From assembly GCF_001983165.1 (NCBI RefSeq), contig NZ_MNPU01000007.1, positions 62,001 through 126,000 of the forward strand: 64,000 nucleotides of DNA, written 5' to 3'. Positions 55,464 to 63,132 of this stretch are shown here, in pieces; position 1 is the stretch's first letter; each line of letters opens with the position of its first letter. Source of the stretch: Pseudomonas gessardii. Lineage in GTDB: Bacteria > Pseudomonadota > Gammaproteobacteria > Pseudomonadales > Pseudomonadaceae. A program made the translations under genes and the position numbers. The notes beneath the pieces are model-generated. The model was not told the origin of the DNA. It searched no databases and worked only from the letters and a program-made list of their open reading frames with translations.

Positions 55464-55505
55464 GCCTTTGCTCGACACTCTATCGCTTACACCGAGGACC
55501 GCATC

Positions 55506-56231
55506 ATGACGTTACTGGCATCTCCACTTGAATCCATCGAAAGCGCGGTGATCTGGCTGCTGGTGGTGTTTTCCGTCGCCACCTGGGGCCTGGCCCTGCT
55601 CAAGGGCGTGCAGTTCGGCCGCCTCAAGGCCCAGGATCGCACGTTCCACAAACAGTTCTGGGCGGCGTCGAGCCTTGATTCGGCCGCCGAACTGAGCGAA
55701 ACCCACCCCGGCGCCGCCGCCCGCGTGGCCCAGGCCGGTTATGCCGCGATCCAGGTCGGTGATGCGCCGCACGCTGCTGACTTGAGCCAGGCGATCAACC
55801 ACCAGGACCGCCTCGAACGTGCCCTGCGCCAGCAGATCGTGCGTGAGCGGCGCTCCCTGGAAACCGGCCTGGCCGTGGTTGCGAGTATCGGCAGCACCTC
55901 GCCCTTTATCGGCCTGTTCGGCACGGTGTGGGGGATCATGGAAGCCTTGAAAGGCATCAGCGCCGCCGGCTCCGCCAGCCTCGAAACCGTGGCCGGCCCC
56001 ATCGGCGCGGCGCTGGTCGCGACCGGTGTGGGGATCGCCGTCGCCGTACCGGCGGTGCTGGTCTACAACTACTTCCTACGCCGCCTGAAACTGACGGCTG
56101 CCGATCTGGATGACTTCGCCCATGACTTCTACAGCCTGGCGCAGAAAAACTCATTCCGCGTGCTGGTCCACCCGACGCTGCACAAAAACGCCGCCCAGGG
56201 CAGCGCGCAAAAAGTGAAGGAGGCGTCCTGA
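55506..56231 (+). CDS. exbB: ExbB proton-channel subunit (MotA/TolQ/ExbB family)
   Basis: A 241-residue inner-membrane protein with three membrane segments (about 13-32, 118-140 and 162-186). The family core is FIGLFGTVWGIMEALKGISA and GPIGAALVATGVGIAVAVPA. It pairs with ExbD to drive TonB by the proton gradient. GAGGACC precedes the ATG; 42 bp after tonB and 1 bp before exbD. TolQ is excluded by the TonB gene context. Confidence 0.92.
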   Translation: MTLLASPLESIESAVIWLLVVFSVATWGLALLKGVQFGRLKAQDRTFHKQFWAASSLDSAAELSETHPGAAARVAQAGYAAIQVGDAPHAADLSQAINHQDRLERALRQQIVRERRSLETGLAVVASIGSTSPFIGLFGTVWGIMEALKGISAAGSASLETVAGPIGAALVATGVGIAVAVPAVLVYNYFLRRLKLTAADLDDFAHDFYSLAQKNSFRVLVHPTLHKNAAQGSAQKVKEAS

Positions 56232-56232
56232 T

Positions 56233-56634
56233 ATGGCCTTCTCCACCCAAGACAGCGACGAGGTACTCAGTGAGATCAACGTCACGCCCCTGGTGGACGT
56301 GATGCTGGTCCTGCTGGTGGTGTTTATCGTCACCGCCCCGCTGCTGACCAACGCGATCCCGATCAACCTGCCCAAGACCGAAGCCGTGGCCCCGGTGGAG
56401 CAGAAAGACCCGCTGGTGGTGAGCATCGACGGCGCCGGCAAAGTGTTTATCAACAAGGATGAAATCCAGCCGGACCTGCTGGAATTCAACCTGCAGGCCG
56501 CCAAGGCCAAGGACCCCCAGGTGCGGGTGCAACTGCAAGCGGATGACGGCGTGAACTATGGCGAAGTGGCGCGGGCCATGGCGTCGATTGAGCGAGCGGG
56601 AATTACCAAGCTGTCGGTGATTACTGCGCGTTAG
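56233..56634 (+). CDS. exbD: ExbD proton-channel subunit
   Basis: A 133-residue protein with one N-terminal membrane segment (LVDVMLVLLVVFIVTAPLL) holding the conserved proton-carrying Asp in TPLVDVML, and a periplasmic C-terminal domain. Last gene of the TonB-ExbB-ExbD operon; starts immediately after exbB. A weak terminator follows. Confidence 0.92.
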   Translation: MAFSTQDSDEVLSEINVTPLVDVMLVLLVVFIVTAPLLTNAIPINLPKTEAVAPVEQKDPLVVSIDGAGKVFINKDEIQPDLLEFNLQAAKAKDPQVRVQLQADDGVNYGEVARAMASIERAGITKLSVITAR

Positions 56635-56658
56635 TGTCAACAGCCTCGACAATTTTTG

Positions 56659-56692
56659 GGCCGTCTCCTTGGCAGGGTGCGGCCTTTTTTTT
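56659..56692 (+). terminator. Probable terminator of tonB-exbB-exbD
   Basis: GGCCG and CGGCC arms (16-nt loop) directly followed by eight T residues, 25 bp after the exbD stop. Confidence 0.6.
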
Positions 56693-56739
56693 GCCTGGGA
56701 TTTAAGCCTCACGCCCAACTCCATATGGAATTGGGTTTG

Positions 56740-56945
56740 TGTGGGAGCGGGCTTGCCCTAATGCCGATCAGTTAAGCGCAGATCCCCTGTGGGAGCGGGC
56801 TTGCTCGCGATAGCGGCGGGTCAGTTAATGCAACTCTGACTGACACACCGTCATCGCGAGCAAGCCCGCTCCCACATTTGATCTTCGTTGCTTTGAGCAT
56901 TGCGTTCACTTAACTGAACGGCATTAGGGCAAGCCCGCTCCCACA
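56740..56945. repeat. Nested REP pairs (one inverted pair inside another)
   Basis: Outer arms TGTGGGAGCGGGCTTGCCC-TAATGCC (56740 on) and GGCATTA-GGGCAAGCCCGCTCCCACA (to 56945), also matching over CAGTTAAG. Between them sits a complete second pair (56788-56876). The rest of the 430-bp exbD-to-hydrolase gap shows no gene. Confidence 0.8.
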
Positions 56946-57064
56946 TTTTGATCTTCATTAATTTGGTTTTTTGGTTATTAATAAATAGCTTCTTATTCCT
57001 TAACGAATATATGCCCCATCCCTATACTGGTCAGCAACGTTAAACGCTGCAGGAGGGCACACCC

Positions 57065-57646
57065 ATGCACAGCGAGTTGATCCGTTACCTGATCGTGCCG
57101 GGCTGGCAAGGATCGCCAGAAGATCATTGGCAAACCCATTGGCAGAACAGCCTGCCCAACAGCGCCCGCGTGGAGCAAGCCGACTGGTTGACCCCGCGCC
57201 GCGAAGACTGGGTGGCAGCCTTGGCTGAAGCTATTGCGGCCGACAGCACCCCGGTGATCCTGATCGCCCACAGCCTGGGCTGCATCACCGTGGCGCACTG
57301 GGCGGCCAGCGCGCCGTTGCAGTTCCTGCGCCAGGTGCGCGGGGCCTTGCTGGTGGCCCCGGCAGACGTCGAGCGCCCGGCGTGTGCGCCGGCGTTGCGC
57401 AACTTTGCGCCGATTCCCCGCGACCTGTTGCCGTTTCCCAGCCAGGTCGTCAGCTCCGACAACGACAGTGCGATCAGCGCCCCGCGGGCCCTGGAACTGG
57501 CGCGTAACTGGGGGGCTGAAGCCGGGGTTCTCGCAGGCGCCGGGCATATCAACGTGAAGTCCGGCCACCGACGTTGGGAGCAGGGTTTCGCCTACCTCTA
57601 TCGCCTGCAAAACCGTCTGGAGCATCACTCCCGGCGCCGCGCCTAA
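57065..57646 (+). CDS. RBBP9/YdeN-family serine hydrolase
   Basis: A 193-residue alpha/beta hydrolase. Nucleophile Ser in IAHSLGC (about residue 78), likely acid in SSDNDSA and His in AGHINVKSG; opening LIVPGWQGSPEDHWQ is characteristic of the family. Cytosolic, substrate unknown. The next gene starts 50 bp later on the same strand, so the two may be co-transcribed. Related genes occur near sulfur-assimilation operons in pseudomonads, but I would not rely on that. Confidence 0.85.
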   Translation: MHSELIRYLIVPGWQGSPEDHWQTHWQNSLPNSARVEQADWLTPRREDWVAALAEAIAADSTPVILIAHSLGCITVAHWAASAPLQFLRQVRGALLVAPADVERPACAPALRNFAPIPRDLLPFPSQVVSSDNDSAISAPRALELARNWGAEAGVLAGAGHINVKSGHRRWEQGFAYLYRLQNRLEHHSRRRA

Positions 57647-57696
57647 TACCTTTTCAACGCCCCGTCCCTTGAGTGGAATTGGGGCGGGAGCCTGCC

Positions 57697-58623
57697 ATGA
57701 GCCTGCATGAAACCTTCGGCCAGCCATTGCTGACCTTCCCCGACGCCGAAAAAAGCCCCCTGAGCATCCGTGCCAAGGCGCTGGTGTTTGTCGACCCCCG
57801 CTCCCGGCAACTGCGCGAAGACCTCGAAAGCCTGGCCCCGCGCGCCTTGCCCGTATTGATTCGCGGCGAAACCGGCAGCGGCAAGGAGTTGCTGGCGCGC
57901 CATATCCATCGTGGCAGTGACCGCAGCGGCCTGTTTGTGTCGGTCAACTGCGGTGCGATCAGCCCCACTTATGCCGATGCCGAACTGTTCGGCTATGCCG
58001 CCGGCAGCCACAGCGGCGCGGCCAGCAGCCGGGCCGGTTGGTTTGGCTCGGCCAACGGCGGCACCTTGTACCTCGATGAGATCGGCGACTTGCCGTTGCC
58101 GATCCAGATCAAGCTGCTCGCCGCCCTGGAAAACCATGAAGTCACCCGCGTCGGCGCCCATCAGCCGAGCCCGGTGGATGTGCGCCTGGTGGCCGCCACC
58201 AGCATCGACCTGGCCCAGGCCGTGGCCGTGGGTAAATTCCACGAGCGCCTGTTCCATTACCTCAACGAAGGCCAGTTGGAACTGCCGGCGCTGCGCGAAC
58301 GGGTGGGCGACATCCTGTCTTTGGCCGAGTACTTCCTGGGCATCTACAGCCAGCGTCTGGGCCTGCCGGTGCCGTTGATCAGCGAGGAGGCGCAGCGGCT
58401 GCTGGAGCAACACAGTTGGCCGGGCAATACGCGGGAGCTGGAGAACGTGATCCACTTTGCGCTGTTGGTCAGCAGTGGTGATGAGATCCTGCCGGAGCAC
58501 TTGAACCTGCCGGTGGCGTCGGTGGTGCAGATCGCGCACCAGGCGCGGCAGATCCTGAGCAGTGGCAACGAAGTCGAACGCGCAGCGTTGACGCGTCTGT
58601 TTCAGGGCTTGGGCGCTGTATGA
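57697..58623 (+). CDS. Sigma-54-activator-like AAA+ protein without GAFTGA or DNA-binding domain
   Basis: A 308-residue protein made almost only of a sigma-54 activator AAA+ domain (about 35-285): Walker A GETGSGKE, NCGAI, Walker B GGTLYLDEIGDL, and the SWPGNTRELENVIHFAL segment. The sigma-54-contact loop, normally GAFTGA, reads GSHSGA in LFGYAAGSHSGAASSRAGW. No receiver or PAS domain precedes it, and the short C-terminus shows no convincing Fis-type helix-turn-helix. ATG at 57697 has GGGAGCC upstream. It stands before a MetQ-like gene with a -24/-12 promoter. It may be SfnR-related (sulfur), or may have lost normal activator function. Confidence 0.8.
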   Translation: MSLHETFGQPLLTFPDAEKSPLSIRAKALVFVDPRSRQLREDLESLAPRALPVLIRGETGSGKELLARHIHRGSDRSGLFVSVNCGAISPTYADAELFGYAAGSHSGAASSRAGWFGSANGGTLYLDEIGDLPLPIQIKLLAALENHEVTRVGAHQPSPVDVRLVAATSIDLAQAVAVGKFHERLFHYLNEGQLELPALRERVGDILSLAEYFLGIYSQRLGLPVPLISEEAQRLLEQHSWPGNTRELENVIHFALLVSSGDEILPEHLNLPVASVVQIAHQARQILSSGNEVERAALTRLFQGLGAV

Positions 58624-58701
58624 GCAAAATGGAATATCAAAGTGAATAAAAGGTATTGTTCGGGAATAAAAAATATCGGTATTGTCCCTTTTACGCCGCG
58701 A

Positions 58702-58717
58702 TGGCACATCGCTGGCA
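58702..58717 (+). promoter_or_regulatory. Sigma-54 (-24/-12) promoter candidate before the MetQ-like gene
   Basis: TGGCAC-ATCGC-TGGCA, with GG and GC set 10 nt apart as required; the -12 box is TGGCA rather than TTGCA. It is 57 bp upstream of the start at 58774, and directly after the sigma-54-activator-like gene. Confidence 0.6.
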
Positions 58718-58773
58718 CCCCCATAAGAAAGCGGCCGTCACCGACGACCCGGATTTTCGATTAAGGACACTGC

Positions 58774-59556
58774 ATGAAAAAGGTTCTGTTGTTCACCGCC
58801 CTGGCGGCGGCCCTGACTGCCGGTATCGCTCAAGCCAACGAAAAACTGGTGATCGCGGCCACGCCGGTGCCCCACGCCGAGATCCTTGAGCTGATCAAGC
58901 CGACCCTGGCCAAAGAAGGCGTGGACCTGGAAATCAAGGTCTTCACCGACTATGTGCAGCCGAACGTGCAAGTGGCCGAGAAGCGCCTGGATGCCAACTA
59001 CTTCCAGACCCTGCCGTACCTGGAAAACTTCAACAAGGGTAAAGGCACCAACCTGGTCACCGTGGTTGGTGTGCACGTTGAACCGTTTGGCGGCTACTCG
59101 AAAAAGATCAAGAAAATCGAAGACCTGAAAGATGGCGCCACCGTTGCCATCCCTAACGAAGGCTCCAACAGCGGCCGCGCCCTGTTGCTGCTGCAAAAGG
59201 CCGGTGTGATCACCCTCAAAGACCCGAAAAACGCCCTGGCCACACCAAAAGACATCGCCAGCAACCCGAAGAACCTGAAGTTCAAGGAACTGGAGTCGGC
59301 CTTGCTGCCACGCGTCCTCGACCAGGTTGACCTGGACCTGATCAACACCAACTACGCCCTGGAAGCCGGCCTCAACCCGGCCAAGGATGCGCTGATCATT
59401 GAAGCGTCCGATTCGCCGTACGTGAACTTCCTGGTGGCCCGTCCAGACAACAAAGACAGCGCCGCCATCCAGAAACTGTCCAAGGCCCTGACCAGCCCTG
59501 AAGTCAAAGCCTTCATCGAGCAGAAGTACAAAGGCGCGGTGGTGCCGGCGTTCTGA
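58774..59556 (+). CDS. MetQ/NlpA-family substrate-binding protein
   Basis: A 260-residue periplasmic protein with signal peptide MKKVLLFTALAAALTAGIAQ-AN (type I; no lipobox, unlike many MetQ proteins). Family motifs IAATPVPHAEILE, DANYFQTLPYLENF and LPRVLDQVDLDLINTNYALE. MetQ binds methionine for MetNI; no metN or metI gene is adjacent, so this is an orphan binding protein, perhaps serving a distant importer or another sulfur compound. Preceded by a sigma-54-type promoter. Confidence 0.9.
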   Translation: MKKVLLFTALAAALTAGIAQANEKLVIAATPVPHAEILELIKPTLAKEGVDLEIKVFTDYVQPNVQVAEKRLDANYFQTLPYLENFNKGKGTNLVTVVGVHVEPFGGYSKKIKKIEDLKDGATVAIPNEGSNSGRALLLLQKAGVITLKDPKNALATPKDIASNPKNLKFKELESALLPRVLDQVDLDLINTNYALEAGLNPAKDALIIEASDSPYVNFLVARPDNKDSAAIQKLSKALTSPEVKAFIEQKYKGAVVPAF

Positions 59557-59579
59557 TTTGCCAAACCCCCTTCAAGAAA

Positions 59580-59700
59580 TGTGGGAGCTGAGCTTGTGTG
59601 GGAGCTGGCTTGCCTGCGATAGCATCACCTTAGTGTCACTGACACACCGAGGTGCCTGCATCGCGGGCAAGCCCGGCTCCCACACAAGCCTGCTCCCACA
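59580..59700. repeat. REP pair with short outer REP arms
   Basis: Inner pair 59597-59694 (TGTGGGAGCTGGCTTGCCTGCG and TCGCGGGCAAGCCCGGCTCCCACA) flanked by partial outer arms TGTGGGAGCTGAGCTTG and CAAGCCTGCTCCCACA, again one pair inside another. Confidence 0.8.
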
Positions 59701-59720
59701 TTGGGTTGGTGTTATGCCTA

Positions 59721-59804
59721 TTAATCCCGGCTGTTGATCGCCCGCCGCAACGCCACCAGCCATTTCACCAAGTCCTGCGGATCAATCGGTTTCGCCTCAT
59801 TCAT
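59721..59804 (-). CDS. Possible 27-residue small protein
   Basis: MNEAKPIDPQDLVKWLVALR, then RAINSRD and a stop. ATG at 59804 has AGGGA 8 nt upstream. Amphipathic helix-like, with Pseudomonas-like codon use. Too short for homology judgement by eye; reported because ribosome site and composition are good. The 280 bp between it and the ABC operon are AT-rich and show no other gene. Confidence 0.4.
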   Translation of the reverse strand: MNEAKPIDPQDLVKWLVALRRAINSRD

Positions 59805-60085
59805 CTGTCATTCCCTCGTTGGTTAAATGGCCCTCAGTCTGGCCACGCGCTGTCCTTCCTTGTTGTTCAGCGCTGAAAAAAGACCCTTCCTACGCACCCC
59901 AGAACAATAGCTGTCACCTGCGATCCCTGCGAATCCAGAGGTTAGTTTTTTGGGTGATATCAATATGCTATTTAGGTATTTAAATTTTTGTTTTTATACC
60001 TTTAAAGTCAGCGCTTGCCGGCGTTACCCACGCTGGACCGGACTGCGTTTACGCCGCATTACCCCTGCGGCGCCCAGGACTTGAA

Positions 60086-60751
60086 ATGACTTTTGACTAC
60101 GCGTTTATCCTCAGCACCCTGCCGGCGTTTCTCAAGGCCGTGGGGGTAACCCTGCAAGTGGGCTTGATCGCCATCGGCACCTCGCTGCTGGTGGCGCTGG
60201 TCAACTCGGCCCTGCTGGTGTTTCGCACGCCTTACCTGTCGCGCCTGGTGGCGCTGTATGTGGAGCTGGCGCGCAACACGCCGCTGCTGATCCAGCTGTT
60301 TTTCGTGTACTTCGCCTTGCCGGCCCTGGGCTTGAATATTTCCGGGTTCTGGGCGGCGATCATCACCATGACCTTTTTGGGCGGCGCCTACCTCACCGAA
60401 GTGCTGCGCGCCGGTGTGGAAGCGGTGCCGCTGGCGCAGATCGAGTCGGGCAAGTCCATCGGCCTGTCCGACTGGCAGTTGCTGCGCCATGTGATCCTGC
60501 CCCAGGCCGGGATCCTCAGCCTGCCGGCGCTGTTCGCCAATTTCATTTTCCTGCTCAAGGAAACCACCGTGGTGTCGGCGGTGGCGGTGCCAGAGATTCT
60601 CTACACCACCAAAAGCTACATCGCCCTGTACTACAAGACTTACGAAATGCTCGCCGTGCTCACGCTGATTTGCGTGCTGTTGTTCTTGCCGCTGTCGCTG
60701 CTGCTCAGCCGCCTGGAAAGGAGGCTCCAGCATGGCCAGTTCGGGTCTTGA
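60086..60751 (+). CDS. Polar amino-acid ABC permease (first)
   Basis: A 221-residue inner-membrane permease of the HisM/GlnP type, with about five membrane segments. ELARNTPLLIQLFFVYFALP and the loop ESGKSIGLSDWQLLRHVILP are family marks. Its stop lies 20 bp inside the next gene. With the next three genes it makes a full importer: two permeases, ATPase and lipoprotein binding protein. Confidence 0.92.
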   Translation: MTFDYAFILSTLPAFLKAVGVTLQVGLIAIGTSLLVALVNSALLVFRTPYLSRLVALYVELARNTPLLIQLFFVYFALPALGLNISGFWAAIITMTFLGGAYLTEVLRAGVEAVPLAQIESGKSIGLSDWQLLRHVILPQAGILSLPALFANFIFLLKETTVVSAVAVPEILYTTKSYIALYYKTYEMLAVLTLICVLLFLPLSLLLSRLERRLQHGQFGS

Positions 60752-61391
60752 ATTGTTATGGGTGTCGTTGCCGCAACTGGGCAAGGGCGCTGCACAAACC
60801 CTGTCGATTTCGTTTTTGAGCATCGCCTTCAGCACCATTGGCGGGGTGGTGTATGGGGTGCTGCGCACCTTGAATGTGCGCGCGATCAACCTGCTGTTGC
60901 GCATTTACCTGGAATTGTTCCGCGCGATTCCGGTGCTGGTGTGGCTGTACCTGCTGTTTTTTGGCCTGCCGATTTTTACCGGCCTGAGCATTCCCAGTTT
61001 TTGGTGCGCGGTGCTGGTGCTGTCGCTGTGGGGCGCCAGTGAAGTGGGCGAAGTGGTGCGCGGCGCGTTGCATTCGCTGCCGCGCGGGCAGCGGGAGGCG
61101 GGGCTGTCGATTGGCTTGTCGGCGCCGCAGCTCTACGGCTACGTGCTGCTGCCCCAGGCGCTCAAACGCATGACGCCGCCGACCATCAACGTCTACACGC
61201 GGATCATCAAGACCAGCTCCCTGGCGGTGCTGATCGGTGTGGTGGACGTGATCAAGGTCGGCCAGCAAATCATCGAGCGCACCTATGAGTCGGTGTTGAT
61301 CTACGGCGCGCTGTTCCTGTTTTTCTTCTTTATCTGCTACCCGTTGTCGGCCGCCTCCAAGGTGCTGGAACGGCGCTGGGCCCAAGCATGA
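60732..61391 (+). CDS. Polar amino-acid ABC permease (second)
   Basis: A 219-residue permease of the same family, overlapping the first by 20 bp and the ATPase gene by 4 bp (ATGA at 61388-61391). YLELFRAIPVLVWLYLLFFG and the loop REAGLSIGLSAPQLYGYVLL are present. Likely forms a heterodimer with the first. Membrane segments about five. Confidence 0.92.
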   Translation: MASSGLELLWVSLPQLGKGAAQTLSISFLSIAFSTIGGVVYGVLRTLNVRAINLLLRIYLELFRAIPVLVWLYLLFFGLPIFTGLSIPSFWCAVLVLSLWGASEVGEVVRGALHSLPRGQREAGLSIGLSAPQLYGYVLLPQALKRMTPPTINVYTRIIKTSSLAVLIGVVDVIKVGQQIIERTYESVLIYGALFLFFFFICYPLSAASKVLERRWAQA

Positions 61392-62164
61392 GCGCATTGA
61401 TCGAGTTTCAGGGTTTCAATAAATTCTTCGGCGCACAGCAGGTGCTCAATGGCATCGACCTGAGGGTGCAAAGCGGTGAAGTGCTGGTGATCCTCGGCCC
61501 CAGCGGCTGCGGTAAAAGCACCTTGCTGCGTTGCCTCAACGGCCTGGAAGTGGCCCACAGCGGCAGCCTGCGCTTTGCCGGCAAACAGCTGCTGGATCCA
61601 CACACCGACTGGCGCCAGGTGCGCCAGGACGTGGGCATGGTGTTCCAGAGTTACCACCTGTTCCCCCATATGAGCGTGCTCGACAACATCCTGCTGGGCC
61701 CGCTGAAAGTGCAAAAGCGCGAGCCCCGCGAAGCCCGCGAGCAGGCGCAAAAACTGCTGGAGCGGGTGGGGCTCGCCGACAAGCGCGATGCCTTCCCGCG
61801 CCAGCTCTCGGGCGGCCAGCAGCAACGCATCGCCATCGTCCGTTCGCTGTGCATGAACCCCCAGGTCATGCTGTTTGACGAAGTCACCGCCGCCCTCGAC
61901 CCGGAAATGGTCAAGGAAGTGCTGGAGGTGATCCAGGACCTGGCCCGCGATGGCATGACCCTGCTGATTGTCACCCACGAAATGGCCTTCGCCCGCGCCG
62001 TCGCCGACCGCGTGGTGTTTATGGAGGCGGGCCGCATCCTCGAACACAACACCCCAGAGGCCTTCTTTACGAACCCGCAGACCGCACGCGCGCAGCAGTT
62101 CCTCGAGAAATTCTCGTTTGTTTCAACACTGCCCAAGAAAATCAAGGAACTGGAGCTGATATGA
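61388..62164 (+). CDS. Polar amino-acid ABC ATPase
   Basis: A 258-residue ABC ATPase of the GlnQ/HisP group. Walker A GPSGCGKST, Q-loop VFQSYHLFPHM, signature LSGGQQQR, Walker B VMLFDEVTAALDPEM (with V in place of the usual P), switch His VTHEMAFARAV. Overlaps both neighbours by 4 bp, so translation of the operon is coupled. Confidence 0.93.
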   Translation: MSALIEFQGFNKFFGAQQVLNGIDLRVQSGEVLVILGPSGCGKSTLLRCLNGLEVAHSGSLRFAGKQLLDPHTDWRQVRQDVGMVFQSYHLFPHMSVLDNILLGPLKVQKREPREAREQAQKLLERVGLADKRDAFPRQLSGGQQQRIAIVRSLCMNPQVMLFDEVTAALDPEMVKEVLEVIQDLARDGMTLLIVTHEMAFARAVADRVVFMEAGRILEHNTPEAFFTNPQTARAQQFLEKFSFVSTLPKKIKELELI

Positions 62165-63009
62165 AAAAGTTACTGCTGCCACTGTTTGCCGTCGCCTTAC
62201 TGGCCGGCTGCGATAAGAAGGCCGAAGAGCCTGTAAAACCTGCGGCTGTCAGCTACATCGACAAGATCAAGGCCCGCGACAAGCTGATCGTCGGCGTGTT
62301 TACCGACAAACCGCCGTTTGGCTTTGTCGATGAAGCCGGGCGCTACGTGGGCTTTGATACCGATATCGGCCGCCGGTTTGCCAAGGACCTGCTGGGCGAC
62401 GAGAACAAGGTCGAGTTCGTGGCCGTGGAGCCGGCCAGCCGTATCCCGTTTTTGCAGAGCGACAAGGTTGACCTGATCCTCGCCAATATGACCGTGACCC
62501 CGGAGCGCAAGGAAGCGGTGGAGTTCACCAACCCCAACCTGAAAGTCGCGGTCCAGGCCCTGGTGCCTAATGACAGCACGGTGAAAAGCCTCGACGACCT
62601 GGCGACCCGCACCACCATCGTCACCACCGGCACCACGGCTGATATCTGGCTGACCAAGAACCACCCGGACTGGAAACTGCTCAAGTTCGAGAAAAACTCC
62701 GAGTCGCTGCAAGCCCTCTCGGCTGGGCGTGGCGATGCCTATGCGCAAGATAACCTGGTGCTGTTCAGCTGGGCCAAACAGAACCCGGGCTATCGCGTGC
62801 TGGAAGAGAAACTGGGCGACGAAGCGCCGATTGCACCGGCGGTGAAGAAGGGCAATATCGAACTGCGCGACTGGGTGAATGCCGAGTTGGCCAAGTTGGG
62901 TGAAGAGCAGTTCTTGCTCAAGCTGTATGACCAGTACGTGCGCAAAGAACTGAGCGATGAGACCAAGCCTGAGAGTGTGATTGTTGAAGGGGGTAAGTGG
63001 CAGGGTTGA
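62161..63009 (+). CDS. Amino-acid ABC substrate-binding lipoprotein
   Basis: A 282-residue lipoprotein (MKKLLLPLFAVALLAGC) of the SBP_bac_3 family. DKLIVGVFTDKPPFGFVDEA, VGFDTDIGRRFAKDLLG and VDLILANMTVTPERKEAVEF are family features. Substrate undetermined; the location near sulfur-uptake genes makes cystine/cysteine a candidate, and related glutamate/aspartate or cystine systems exist. Start overlaps the ATPase stop by 4 bp. Followed by a REP pair. Confidence 0.92.
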   Translation: MKKLLLPLFAVALLAGCDKKAEEPVKPAAVSYIDKIKARDKLIVGVFTDKPPFGFVDEAGRYVGFDTDIGRRFAKDLLGDENKVEFVAVEPASRIPFLQSDKVDLILANMTVTPERKEAVEFTNPNLKVAVQALVPNDSTVKSLDDLATRTTIVTTGTTADIWLTKNHPDWKLLKFEKNSESLQALSAGRGDAYAQDNLVLFSWAKQNPGYRVLEEKLGDEAPIAPAVKKGNIELRDWVNAELAKLGEEQFLLKLYDQYVRKELSDETKPESVIVEGGKWQG

Positions 63010-63035
63010 TCCCCTGCCTCTGTGTTGTTTGATCT

Positions 63036-63118
63036 ACCGCCATCGCGAGCAAGCCCGCTCCCACATTTGATTTGTGAATACATTCAAATGTGGGAGCGGG
63101 CTTGCTCGCGATGGCGGC
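63036..63118. repeat. REP inverted pair, tips inward
   Basis: ACCGCCATCGCGAGCAAGCCCGCTCCCACATTTGA and its complement around GTGAATACAT, between convergent genes. Arms are near perfect for over 30 bp. Confidence 0.88.
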
Positions 63119-63132
63119 AGTACAGGCGCCGC

